64,000 nucleotides of DNA from NCBI GenBank assembly GCA_002840975.1, contig PHDN01000008.1, positions 1 through 64,000 of the forward strand, written 5' to 3'. Made by a program: the position numbers and the translations under genes. Shown one piece after another: positions 33,496-42,723 of this stretch (position 1 is the first letter of the stretch; every line of letters starts with the position of its first letter). A model generated the notes under the pieces. It was not told the origin of the DNA, ran no database searches, and saw nothing but the letters and a program-made list of their open reading frames with translations. The DNA is from Bacteroidetes bacterium HGW-Bacteroidetes-16 (GTDB taxonomy: Bacteria; Bacteroidota; Bacteroidia; Bacteroidales; F082).

Positions 33496-33828
33496 TCAGC
33501 ATTGATTTTTCTGTTCAATGGAAATCTCCCAGATAAAGTTTTCAATCAACTGCTTCACATCCTGAATGCAATCGCCACACAAACAATAATTTACCTTTAA
33601 GCCATCAATTTCACCATGGATTAAACCGGATTTTTTTAATTCTTGTAAATGTTGTGAAACAGTGGTTCTGCTCAATGGAATTTCGTTGCTGATATCGCCG
33701 GATATACAGGTATTACAATTGGCCAGATAACGCAAAATGGCCAGCCGCGCAGGATGGCTCATCACCTTGGCAATTTCAGCCAATCGTTGTAAATCCTTGT
33801 CAAACAGATCTGTTTTCTTAAATGTCAT
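33496..33828 (-). CDS. arsR: ArsR/SmtB-family repressor
   Basis: The 110-residue winged-helix protein (ATG 33828, MTFKKTDLF) has the ArsR core MSHPARLAILRYLANCNTC, ISGDISNEIPLSRTTVSQHL and ELKKSGLIHGEIDG. Cysteines CNTC near helix 3 and CLCGDC near the C-terminus are candidate arsenite ligands. The frame is open for another 71 codons upstream, but a well-formed promoter lies there, so that part is not coding for this gene. It is the first gene of the operon and should repress it until arsenite binds. Confidence 0.9.
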   Translation of the reverse strand: MTFKKTDLFDKDLQRLAEIAKVMSHPARLAILRYLANCNTCISGDISNEIPLSRTTVSQHLQELKKSGLIHGEIDGLKVNYCLCGDCIQDVKQLIENFIWEISIEQKNQC

Positions 33829-33847
33829 TGTTGTATGATTTATGACG

Positions 33848-33878
33848 CAAACATACGACATAAAATGAAATAAACAAA
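33848..33878 (-). promoter_or_regulatory. Promoter of the arsenic operon
   Basis: TATGTTTG (33855-33848) is a full match to the Bacteroidota -7 box, and TTTG (33878-33875) is the -33 box, with 19 bases between. It is the best complete sigma-A type promoter in the window and lies 20 bases from the arsR ATG. Confidence 0.75.
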
Positions 33879-33884
33879 CAATGA

Positions 33885-34016
33885 CTAAATTAATTTTAAC
33901 CTGAATCCAATTCCAATTAGTGTTACTCCGAAGCTCAGAGTGACCTCTTTCTTGTATCTTTCCATGGCTGGTGTATGTATTGATTTGTTTGAAATCAGCC
34001 ATCGTTGAATCACCAT
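33885..34016 (-). other. 43-codon frame, perhaps the decayed end of a larger gene
   Basis: The minus strand has a frame from ATG 34016 to TAG 33885 whose end reads KKEVTLSFGVTLIGIGFRLK, resembling a beta-barrel C-terminus. There is no recognisable N-terminus. It may be a remnant or chance. Confidence 0.22.
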
Positions 34017-34176
34017 TTACAGAGCAGGGATCAATGTGCACATTGGTTAAATTGATTTACAAGCAGGTAAACGGTAGAAAACTATGGGATTGAATTATAT
34101 CTGGTCTTAAAATACAACCTGCTTTTTAATTCCGTTACTTTGCAAAATATTACACGACAATTTTCCGGGATTGTAC

Positions 34177-36195
34177 ATGACAAACGCAATAATTTTAATG
34201 GATGTTTCATGGGCAACAACCATTGTGGCTGTGGTACTCATGTGTTTTATTCCTTCTGCAAAAAAATCAATCCTGGCAATAGTTACAGTGATCATCAATG
34301 CCATTGTAACAAGCATCCCTGCAATCCAGGCTTTGGGAGGCGCCACAAGTGATTTTTCCTTTTACGCGGGGACTTTTTTAGGCGATGTACCCATCCGGAT
34401 TGATGGACTTTCTGCCTGGTTTATCCTGATCATCAATTTTACTTCGGTTACCGGTGTAATTTATGGCACCGGTTATTTAAAAGCATATAAGAACCCGGCT
34501 TTTAAACTCAGTATACACTGGATTTTATTTCTGCTTTTTCATCTTTCAATGGTTTGGGTAACGCTTTTGCAAAATGGGTTTGCCTTTCTCATTGCATGGG
34601 AAATTATGTCGCTTACCTCGATGCTGCTTGTCATTTTTGATGGCCACAATACAAAAACCCTGCAAGCTGGTATAAATTACTTTGTACAGATGCACATCAG
34701 CATTGTGTTTTTAACCATCGGATTTCTATGGGTTTACATTGAAACAGGATCCTTTGATTTTGACGCATTTCAAGCATTTTTTACCACCAACAACAACCTC
34801 TGGTTGTTTATCATCTTTTTTGTGGGATTTGGTTTAAAGGCAGGATTTATCCCGCTGCACAGCTGGTTGCCTTACGCCCACCCGGCCGCCCCTTCACACA
34901 TATCGGGTGTGATGTCGGGGGTAATCGTAAAGTTGGGCATTTATGGATTGATCCGGGTGATTTCATATGTGCAATCTGATTTTATTCTGTTGGGCGAAAT
35001 TATCATCTCCATTTCCATACTTACCGGATTATACGGTATCCTCAATGCAGCTGTTCACCGCGATTTCAAAAAAATGCTGGCCTATTGCACCATCGAAAAC
35101 ATCGGAATTATAGGCATTGGCATTGGTCTGGGCATGATTGGCCTGGGAAGTCATTCGCCATTGCTTTATTATCTTGGTTTTGGAGGAGCGCTCCTGCATG
35201 TATTGAACCATTCATTATTTAAATCGTTACTCTTTTTTGCTGCTGGCTCGGTTTATCAGCAAACCCATACACGCGATATGGAGCGTTTGGGTGGATTGAT
35301 AAAAAACATGCCTCAAACTGCCATCATTTTTCTCATTGGAGCCATCGCCATCGCAGGAATTCCGCCATTCAACGGGTTTGTTTCAGAATTTGTAATTTAC
35401 AGCGGACTTATAGAAGGATTAAAGTCGGATAACATAAACCTGATCAGCTTATTGATCCTGTCGTTCGCGGGTCTCAGCCTGATGGGTGGTCTTTCGATAC
35501 TTACCTTTACCAAATCTTTTGGCACCCTGTTTTTAGGAAACCAACGCGAAACCTTGCCTCACCAACCTTTTGAAGTGTCGCGTATCATGCTTTTCCCTCA
35601 ATATCTTATCATTGCGGTTATGCTCAGTGTAGCCTTTGTGCCACAGTGGTACCTGGACATCGTGGGAAATCTTTTGTCTGGAATGGCACTGGTTTCTCAT
35701 CCAATAGCTCAGGGATTTGAAGTCTCTTCCCTGGCTGTTTATTCAAAAACGTTGAGTCATATCAGTTTATATTCACTGCTCTTTATTGCAGTAATTGGTC
35801 TCTTTTGGATGATCAGACATTACTCACAAAAAAGCAAATCCATTTTTGTGGGAAATACCTGGGGTTGCGCTTATGTGGCACCAAACAATCGGATGCAGTA
35901 CACCGGAAAATCCTACTCAAAACCGCTGGGTAAAATGTTCAGCTTTATGCTGATCGAAAAGAAAAGATACCCGGAATTAATGGCAGGGGAAATATTTCCT
36001 CAAACCAGAAAATATTCGTCGCACTACCTCGATTTTATTGAACATTATTTAATCGACAATGCAATCCGGCTCCTTTTGACGATTGTCAACTACTTTAAAT
36101 TTATTCAAAACGGACGTGTACAATCCTATGTGATGTATGGCATCGTTTTTATACTTGCCATCTTTATCCTGACTCTGTTAAACCTTTTAAAATGA
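34177..36195 (+). CDS. Antiporter-like membrane subunit 1 (HyfB/NuoL-like) of an Ehr-type complex
   Basis: The 672-residue protein is a proton-conducting-transporter (Proton_antipo_M) family subunit with about 14-16 helices. Motifs include LIAWEIMSLTSMLLV, GFGLKAGFIPLHSWLPYAHP and HRDFKKMLAYCTIENIGIIG, with the conserved lysines and glutamate of the channel. ATG 34177 is used; a TTG 6 bases upstream opens the same frame. It begins a seven-gene plus-strand operon and overlaps the next gene by 4 bases. It is clearly paralogous to that gene, sharing GFIPLHSWLPYAHPAAPSHIS against GFVPFHTWLPYAHPAAPAHIS. Such subunits pump Na+ or H+ driven by the peripheral arm. Confidence 0.85.
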   Translation: MTNAIILMDVSWATTIVAVVLMCFIPSAKKSILAIVTVIINAIVTSIPAIQALGGATSDFSFYAGTFLGDVPIRIDGLSAWFILIINFTSVTGVIYGTGYLKAYKNPAFKLSIHWILFLLFHLSMVWVTLLQNGFAFLIAWEIMSLTSMLLVIFDGHNTKTLQAGINYFVQMHISIVFLTIGFLWVYIETGSFDFDAFQAFFTTNNNLWLFIIFFVGFGLKAGFIPLHSWLPYAHPAAPSHISGVMSGVIVKLGIYGLIRVISYVQSDFILLGEIIISISILTGLYGILNAAVHRDFKKMLAYCTIENIGIIGIGIGLGMIGLGSHSPLLYYLGFGGALLHVLNHSLFKSLLFFAAGSVYQQTHTRDMERLGGLIKNMPQTAIIFLIGAIAIAGIPPFNGFVSEFVIYSGLIEGLKSDNINLISLLILSFAGLSLMGGLSILTFTKSFGTLFLGNQRETLPHQPFEVSRIMLFPQYLIIAVMLSVAFVPQWYLDIVGNLLSGMALVSHPIAQGFEVSSLAVYSKTLSHISLYSLLFIAVIGLFWMIRHYSQKSKSIFVGNTWGCAYVAPNNRMQYTGKSYSKPLGKMFSFMLIEKKRYPELMAGEIFPQTRKYSSHYLDFIEHYLIDNAIRLLLTIVNYFKFIQNGRVQSYVMYGIVFILAIFILTLLNLLK

Positions 36196-38216
36196 CCATG
36201 ATACCGGCCTTTTTAGCCATCGGTTTTTTCGTAATACTTACCATTCCTTTTGTAGGAGTAAAATACAAGGGAATACTGGTGTATTTGGCTATCGTAGTCA
36301 ATGCCGGCCTAACGGGATATCTGGCTATACAAGCGTTGATGGGTATGCCATTCGAAATTATATTTCCAGGCAACATGGTCACCGGGGCCATTGCCCTTCG
36401 CCTGGATGCCTTATCCGCCTGGTTTATATTGATCATTAATTTTATTTTTATTACCGGTGGGTTTTATGGCTTCTTTTATATGAAAGCTTATCAAAACCTA
36501 ACTAAAAACCTAAGTCTTCATGGTATTGTTTTTGTTTTATTGTATAGTGCCCTCATCAGCCTGACGGTGATTCAAAACGGAATGGTGTTTCTGATTGCCT
36601 GGGAAATCATGGCCTTATCGGCTTTCGTCGGGGTGATTTTTGAACATGAGAAAATGGCCACCATCAAGGCGGGATTCAACTATCTTCTACAGTCGCATGT
36701 TTCCATCCTCTTCCTGATGCTTGGATTTATGTGGGCGGCCTACAAAACCGGAAGTTATGATTTTCAGGTGTTGAGTAACTTTACGGCTGATGAGAAAGGC
36801 GCTGCCACCGTCATCCTGTTTACCACCTTTTTTGTTGGATTTGCCTTTAAGGCAGGATTTGTTCCATTTCATACCTGGCTTCCTTACGCGCATCCCGCGG
36901 CTCCGGCACACATTTCAGGAATCATGTCAGGAGTTATGATTAAAATAGGAATATTTGGCATCCTGCGTATGATGTTGGTCATCAAACCTGACTTCGCCAT
37001 CATTGGTTACATTATTTTGGTGGTATCTGTTATTTCCGGTTTGTATGGCGTGATGTTGGCCATCGTTCAACACAACCTGAAAAGGCTGTTGGCCTACCAC
37101 AGCATCGAGAACATTGGCATTATCGGAATGGGTATTGGCTTGGGCAGTATTGGTTTAGGTACAGGCAACCTGGTTCTGGCTACCCTGGGATTTGCCGCCG
37201 CGTTGCTGCACGTTTGGAACCATGCTCTTTTCAAGTCACTTTTATTTTTTACCGCGGGAAATATATACCAGGCCACCCATACACTGAACATAGAGCAATT
37301 GGGTGGGTTAATCAAAAAGATGCCACAAACAGCTTTCCTTTTCCTGATAGCTGCCATCGCTATCTCCGGACTACCACCATTCAACGGCTTTATTTCAGAA
37401 TTTATTTTGTACAGCGGATTGTACCACTGGTTGCTGGATGCCAGATTATTGTCTTTGGTAGCTATTGTATTCGCGATACTCGGGCTGGTGATGATTGGTG
37501 GCCTTGCGATGTTGTGCTTCACCAAAGCCTTTGGCGTGATTTTTTTAGGAAACGCACGGCAAACATTTAAACACGAAGTCCATGAAGTGTCGTTTCAACA
37601 ACTGATTCCACTTTATTTGATTGTTTTTTTTATTGTCGCAATCGGGTTCTTTCCTGTTTTTTTCCTGAAACTGCTTATCGAACCTGTATCTTTACTTGCC
37701 GGGAACAGTGCGGTAGCCGGTATTTTTGAGACCAATACCATGCAGGCCATGCAGCAAATCAGTTGGGCGGCCTGGGGCTTCATCGCACTGATTTCTATCA
37801 TTTTCATGGTCAGGAAACTGGTATCGCGCAAACGCACCATTGCCGTTGAGCCCACCTGGGGTTGTGGTTACGTGAAACCTACGTCCAATATGCAATACAC
37901 GGCCAGCTCATTTATCCGCTCCTATACCAAACTTTTCAAACCCATGTTGTTATCGTATAAAAAGGAAAAGAATATTCAGGGTATCTTCCCCACCGATGGC
38001 TTTTTCGAGTCGCATCCTTACGATAAACTGGAAAAGTGGCTCATTGATACTCCCATTATGGAATTCAAATCTTTCATGAGCCGCTTTATCTTTCTTCAAA
38101 ATGGACGGCTTCAGTTTTATATTTTGTACGGGATTATTTTCATTATTTCAATTATATGCATTCCAATTGTTTACGATATGTTCATCCACCTCATAGGTTA
38201 CTTTAAACAACTATAA
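36192..38216 (+). CDS. Antiporter-like membrane subunit 2 (HyfB/NuoL-like)
   Basis: The 674-residue protein is a tandem paralogue of the preceding subunit, with almost the same length and motif order: LIAWEIMALSAFVGV, GFAFKAGFVPFHTWLPYAHP, QHNLKRLLAYHSIENIGIIG and PPFNGFISEFILYSGL. Both have a long C-terminal cytoplasmic segment with the CGY/CAYV-type TWGCGYVKP motif. Translation is coupled to the upstream gene by a 4-base overlap. Two adjacent HyfB-like subunits in one operon is unusual for a hydrogenase-4-like complex. Confidence 0.85.
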   Translation: MTMIPAFLAIGFFVILTIPFVGVKYKGILVYLAIVVNAGLTGYLAIQALMGMPFEIIFPGNMVTGAIALRLDALSAWFILIINFIFITGGFYGFFYMKAYQNLTKNLSLHGIVFVLLYSALISLTVIQNGMVFLIAWEIMALSAFVGVIFEHEKMATIKAGFNYLLQSHVSILFLMLGFMWAAYKTGSYDFQVLSNFTADEKGAATVILFTTFFVGFAFKAGFVPFHTWLPYAHPAAPAHISGIMSGVMIKIGIFGILRMMLVIKPDFAIIGYIILVVSVISGLYGVMLAIVQHNLKRLLAYHSIENIGIIGMGIGLGSIGLGTGNLVLATLGFAAALLHVWNHALFKSLLFFTAGNIYQATHTLNIEQLGGLIKKMPQTAFLFLIAAIAISGLPPFNGFISEFILYSGLYHWLLDARLLSLVAIVFAILGLVMIGGLAMLCFTKAFGVIFLGNARQTFKHEVHEVSFQQLIPLYLIVFFIVAIGFFPVFFLKLLIEPVSLLAGNSAVAGIFETNTMQAMQQISWAAWGFIALISIIFMVRKLVSRKRTIAVEPTWGCGYVKPTSNMQYTASSFIRSYTKLFKPMLLSYKKEKNIQGIFPTDGFFESHPYDKLEKWLIDTPIMEFKSFMSRFIFLQNGRLQFYILYGIIFIISIICIPIVYDMFIHLIGYFKQL

Positions 38217-38218
38217 TC

Positions 38219-39124
38219 ATGTTGAGTTTTATTTTAATACTCATCGCTGGCGTGTTCTTCACGGGCGTCATTATCCGGACGAAGAGCATAGCCTCCGGGC
38301 GCAAAGGGCCCGGCATACTGCAACCAATAAGTGATGTAGTACGACTCTTTAAGAAAGGAGCCGTATACAGCCAGACCACCAGCTTTATTTTTCAAGTGGC
38401 ACCTACCATTTATTTTTCATCGGTTGTTATGGCGATGATGTTGATTCCTTTTGGTCAATCGAAAGGACTTATCAGTTTTAATGGCGACTTTGTGTTTTTT
38501 GCTTATGTGTTGGCATTGGGCAAATTTTTCAGCATCATATCGGCGATGGATACAGGCAGCAGTTTCGAGGGGATGGGAGCCAGCCGTGAGTCTCTTTACT
38601 CCTTGCTTGCCGAGCCCGCCTTCTTCATCCTGATGGGTTCGTTTGCCTTGCTTACCGGCTACACTTCATTCCAGGAAATGTTCGCGGCTTTGCATCTTGG
38701 ATCTTACATTAGTTATGCCATTGCGATCCTGGCCACCTTTGTGCTGGTGATGATAGCGATGATCGAAAACAGCCGCATGCCCATCGACGACCCAAAAACT
38801 CACCTGGAACTGACGATGATCCATGAGGTCATGATTCTCGACAACAGCGGTTTCGATCTGGGATTGATGCTCTCGGCAGGTTATTTAAAGTTCGCCTTAT
38901 ACGGAGCTATCATTGTCAATCTTTTTATTGGAATGGTTCCCTATCCCTATGCCATACCCCTGTTTTTTATCATCCAGTTTTTGCTGGCTATCATCATCGG
39001 GCTCATCGAATCGTTCATCGCGCGTTTCAGGATGAGCCACAATCCCCAGTTTATTTTCGCACTAACCTCAGTTAGTCTGCTGATATTCTTTGGTGTGCTG
39101 TTGGTATTAGGAAAATTTATTTAA
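38219..39124 (+). CDS. hyfC: HyfC/NuoH-like membrane anchor subunit
   Basis: The 301-residue protein has about 8 helices and the quinone-site/anchor family motifs KGPGILQPISDVVRLFKKG, SRESLYSLLAEPAF and ENSRMPIDDPKTHLELTMIHE. It corresponds to HyfC/HycD of membrane hydrogenases and to NuoH of complex I, and connects the membrane arm to the NuoCD/NuoB-like peripheral subunits. It lies 2 bases after the second antiporter subunit. Confidence 0.88.
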   Translation: MLSFILILIAGVFFTGVIIRTKSIASGRKGPGILQPISDVVRLFKKGAVYSQTTSFIFQVAPTIYFSSVVMAMMLIPFGQSKGLISFNGDFVFFAYVLALGKFFSIISAMDTGSSFEGMGASRESLYSLLAEPAFFILMGSFALLTGYTSFQEMFAALHLGSYISYAIAILATFVLVMIAMIENSRMPIDDPKTHLELTMIHEVMILDNSGFDLGLMLSAGYLKFALYGAIIVNLFIGMVPYPYAIPLFFIIQFLLAIIIGLIESFIARFRMSHNPQFIFALTSVSLLIFFGVLLVLGKFI

Positions 39125-39141
39125 TCTAAAAACCGTGTAAA

Positions 39142-39774
39142 ATGATAGATGTATTGTTAATCACGCTTCTGATCACTCTTTTTTACATGGCCATTGCCAA
39201 TCGGTTGATGACCTATATCAAAGTCCTGGCGATACAAGGCGTATTGCTTTTCGTAGTTGCATTTGTTCAACTTGAGGAAATAAACCCATTGAACCTGGGA
39301 TTTATTCTTCTGGAGACCATTGTGGTGAAAGCCATGGTCGTTCCTTTTTTTCTGGTATACATCCTCCGGAAGAACAACATCACGCGCGAAGCGGAGCCCT
39401 TTGTGTCTAACTTCTTTTCGCTCATCATCACCACCCTTATCGTGGTGCTTACAGTCCTGTTATCGAATACCATACAGGAAGCCCATCTGGATAAAATATT
39501 TTTTATCGTTGCCATGTCGACCCTGTTTTTCGGACTGTATCTGATCGCCACCAGGCGCAAAATCATTACCCATGTGATGGGATACCTGGTGATTGAAAAT
39601 GGCATATTTGTGCTATCACTGGCAGTAGGAAACGAAATGCCAATGCTGGTAAACCTGGGTATTATGCTGGATATTTTTGCCAGTGTATTGATATTGGGCA
39701 TATTCCTGAATAAGATTGGTGATGTTTTTAAAGATGTAGATGTGCAACAACTCAATAGTTTAAAAGACGTTTAA
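39142..39774 (+). CDS. hyfE: HyfE-like small membrane subunit (NuoK-related)
   Basis: The 210-residue protein has about 6 helices and resembles HyfE/hydrogenase-4 component E, which is related to NuoK with extra helices at its N-terminus. Recognisable parts are VLAIQGVLLF, ILLETIVVKAMVVPFFL and VMGYLVIENGIFVLSLA. It follows hyfC by 17 bases. The function is inferred from operon position and helix pattern. Confidence 0.75.
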   Translation: MIDVLLITLLITLFYMAIANRLMTYIKVLAIQGVLLFVVAFVQLEEINPLNLGFILLETIVVKAMVVPFFLVYILRKNNITREAEPFVSNFFSLIITTLIVVLTVLLSNTIQEAHLDKIFFIVAMSTLFFGLYLIATRRKIITHVMGYLVIENGIFVLSLAVGNEMPMLVNLGIMLDIFASVLILGIFLNKIGDVFKDVDVQQLNSLKDV

Positions 39775-39786
39775 AACCGAATTTTC

Positions 39787-41214
39787 ATGATACTAACCTA
39801 CCTGATCGGAGCACTGATTATTGCCATTGGAATATCTGTAAACAGGAATAAATGGGTCAATTATAGCCTGGCGGGGATCTTCCTTCTACTGCAGTGGACA
39901 TTCACCATTTATGCTTGCTTCCATCTCAACGAAACAGACCTTGGCTACTTTACCTATGATTCACTTGGAATCTTGCTGCTGATTACCCTGAGCATCATCG
40001 CGATTCCTGCCACTATCCATAGCAAGATATACGTGGAGAATCACCACGAAAGCGGAGCCGTCAGAGCCATTTATTTTCTTTCAATGGTTGGTTTGATCAC
40101 AGCCATCGGGGCAGGTTACCTGGCAAACCACATTGCAGTGACCTGGATATTTACCGAAATCACCACGCTGAGTGCTTCAGCGCTAATTTACCATCACCGC
40201 AACAAACTGGCACTCGAAGGAACCTGGAAATATGTCTTCATATGTGCCATCAGCATCACCTTTGTATTTATTGGCATCTTGTTTTTAAGCCTTTCCATTC
40301 AGCAATCTGGAACAGGACATATGTCATATAGCAGTTTGCTTGAAAGGGCTCCCATGATGAATCCCTTTTGGTTGCGATTGGCCTTTTTGTTCATTTTCAC
40401 CGGTTACACTGTTAAACTGGGATTAGTTCCCATGTTTACTGCAGGAGTTGATGCCAAGGATAAAGCCCCGGCACCGGCAGGGGCACTGCTTTCGAGCGTG
40501 TTGATGAACCTGGGTTTCGTAGGTGTTTTTCGTATGTACATCATCGTGGCCAACACCCCTTTACATCATTGGGCCAACCTGGTCATTGGCATCTCGGCTT
40601 TTTTGTCACTTTTCGTGGCTACGGTGTACATGATCAAGGTAAAAAACATCAAGCGGATGCTGGCCTATTCGAGCATTGAACACATGGGGTTGGTGATGCT
40701 GGGCGTAGCTGCAGGAGGAATTGGCTACTATGCGGCCATCCTGCACATCATTCTGCATGCCTTTGTTAAATCGAGCCTTTTCTTCCAGTTTAGCCAGGTA
40801 TACAGGGTATTTCAGAGCAAAAGCATCTATCAGCTGGGAAATTACTTTAAATACAACACCACCGGTGCCATGGTGTTGTTGCTTGGATTCATAAGTGCCG
40901 CGGCCATGCCACCTTCCGGATTGTTTGTGAGTGAATTCCTTATTTTCCGCTCCATGTTCGAGGCGCATCAATTGGTGCTGCTGATCGCGGTACTTCTTCT
41001 ATTAACCATGATTATCTGGGCTTTTGGCAAGAATATCCTTAAAATTTTGTTTATTCCACCTGTCGGCTTTAACGAAAACAATGTGCCCCGAATCAGTCCC
41101 TGGGAGTCGGTAACACAATTCGTGCTGCTGGCGCTAGCAGTCTATCTTGGGTTAAACCCGCCGATTGAATTTGTGCATCTTATCGAGGAAAGTCTCATTC
41201 TTTTACCCCACTGA
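39787..41214 (+). CDS. hyfF: Third antiporter-like subunit (HyfF/NuoN-like)
   Basis: The 475-residue protein belongs to the same antiporter-like superfamily but is shorter and distinct from the tandem pair. Motifs are YTVKLGLVPMFTAGVDAKDKAP, IKRMLAYSSIEHMGLV, AILHIILHAFVKSSLFF and PPSGLFVSEFLIF. It corresponds to HyfF. The stop is directly followed by the ATG of the large-subunit gene at 41216. Confidence 0.85.
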   Translation: MILTYLIGALIIAIGISVNRNKWVNYSLAGIFLLLQWTFTIYACFHLNETDLGYFTYDSLGILLLITLSIIAIPATIHSKIYVENHHESGAVRAIYFLSMVGLITAIGAGYLANHIAVTWIFTEITTLSASALIYHHRNKLALEGTWKYVFICAISITFVFIGILFLSLSIQQSGTGHMSYSSLLERAPMMNPFWLRLAFLFIFTGYTVKLGLVPMFTAGVDAKDKAPAPAGALLSSVLMNLGFVGVFRMYIIVANTPLHHWANLVIGISAFLSLFVATVYMIKVKNIKRMLAYSSIEHMGLVMLGVAAGGIGYYAAILHIILHAFVKSSLFFQFSQVYRVFQSKSIYQLGNYFKYNTTGAMVLLLGFISAAAMPPSGLFVSEFLIFRSMFEAHQLVLLIAVLLLLTMIIWAFGKNILKILFIPPVGFNENNVPRISPWESVTQFVLLALAVYLGLNPPIEFVHLIEESLILLPH

Positions 41215-41215
41215 C

Positions 41216-42715
41216 ATGAACTACATTCGTATCACCAACCACCAAACCATACCTGTTTCAGATATCCCTGAACTGGATTACAATTCATTTTTTGAACTGA
41301 ATACAGGATTTATCTTCGATCATCCCGATCGACATTGTGTGAATTATTTCGGTTATCACGAAGACAATCACATCAAACTGATTTGTTGTATTGCCGATGA
41401 TGAAACGCACGAGATATATGTTTCATCGTGTAGCACAGCCATTCAAACAAGGCTGCAGGCTTTTACTTCTAAACTTCTGTGTTTTGAAAAATTTGAACGT
41501 GAGATACATGAAAACTTCGGTATCGATTTCATTGATCATCCCTGGCTGAAACCTGTGAGGTACGCATTTAACCGGGCTGACAAAACAAAGACCATTGCCA
41601 ATTATCCGTTTTTTAAAATCGAAGGTGAGGAATTACATGAAGTCGGGGTTGGTCCCATTCATGCCGGGGTGATTGAGCCGGGGCATTTCAGATTTATCTG
41701 CAATGGCGAACAGATTTTACACCTCGAAATACAACTGGGTTACCAACACCGGGGAATTGAATCACTTTTTTTAACGAAGAAGTCCATGTTGCAACGGGCG
41801 ACATTGGCCGAAAATATCACTGGCGACACGGTCGTTGGGCACACCACTGCTTTTTCTTACCTGTGGGAAAGTTTATGTGGCTACCAGGCTTCCCGGGACG
41901 TGCATTTTTCGCGCACCCTGGCTCTTGAAATGGAACGAATGGCCATCCATACTGGTGATTTAAGTGCCGTTTGCGCGGACATAGCCTATCAGCTTGGTAG
42001 TTCCGTGTACGGACGACTCAGGACTCCTCTGATTAACTTTATGCAGGAATGGGGCGGCAACCGATTGTCAAAAGGCCTCATCCGGCCCGGACGCGATCAA
42101 TTTCCATTTACCTCCGGTTTGGCCGAAAGACTAAAAAATATTTTTGACGCCTTTGAACCTGATTTTAATGAGATAAGCGATGAATTGCTTAAACTACCCA
42201 GTGTTTTATCAAGACTCGAACGCACCGGTGTGGTTACACCAGCTGATGTTCAGGAAATTGGCGCCGTTGGCATGACTGCCCGGATGGCCGGGATCAACCG
42301 CGACATCCGCACATCGCATCCATACAGTTTATACCCTGAATTAAACCATGAACCCATTTTAAAGCACCATGGTGATGTGTATTCACGTGTTTTGATCAGA
42401 AGACAGGAAGTGAACCAATCCATGGCATACTTAAGAAAGCTGATGAACAAACTTCCTGAACAGACCACAACCAATACGGAATTGGGTAAGCCAAAGGCGA
42501 ACTCTTTTACACTTTCAATGATTGAGGGTTGGCGCGGCGAAATTTGTCATTGTGCCATCACGAATGAAAAAGGAGATCTGGTACTTTACAAAATCAAGGA
42601 TCCTTCTTTTCATAACTGGCTTGCTTTGGCTCTATCGGTGAGAAACAACGAGATATCCGATTTTCCCATTTGCAACAAAAGTTTTAACCTTTCATATTCT
42701 GGCCACGATTTATAA
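41216..42715 (+). CDS. NuoCD/HyfG-like large subunit without nickel ligands (Ehr)
   Basis: The 499-residue protein fuses a NuoC-like domain (about 1-120) with a hydrogenase-large-subunit/NuoD-like domain that keeps structural motifs such as GPIHAGVIEPGHFRF, EIQLGYQHRGIE and ALEMERMAIHTGDL. Where [NiFe] hydrogenases have the first CxxC, this protein reads T202-GD-T205 (ENITGDTVVGHT). The C-terminal DPCxxC region reads FNLSYSGHDL. Both nickel-binding pairs are therefore absent, so it cannot be a hydrogenase. This fits the Ehr (energy-converting-hydrogenase-related) complexes described in the literature. The catalytic chemistry is unknown. Confidence 0.82.
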   Translation: MNYIRITNHQTIPVSDIPELDYNSFFELNTGFIFDHPDRHCVNYFGYHEDNHIKLICCIADDETHEIYVSSCSTAIQTRLQAFTSKLLCFEKFEREIHENFGIDFIDHPWLKPVRYAFNRADKTKTIANYPFFKIEGEELHEVGVGPIHAGVIEPGHFRFICNGEQILHLEIQLGYQHRGIESLFLTKKSMLQRATLAENITGDTVVGHTTAFSYLWESLCGYQASRDVHFSRTLALEMERMAIHTGDLSAVCADIAYQLGSSVYGRLRTPLINFMQEWGGNRLSKGLIRPGRDQFPFTSGLAERLKNIFDAFEPDFNEISDELLKLPSVLSRLERTGVVTPADVQEIGAVGMTARMAGINRDIRTSHPYSLYPELNHEPILKHHGDVYSRVLIRRQEVNQSMAYLRKLMNKLPEQTTTNTELGKPKANSFTLSMIEGWRGEICHCAITNEKGDLVLYKIKDPSFHNWLALALSVRNNEISDFPICNKSFNLSYSGHDL

Positions 42716-42723
42716 AAAGAATT

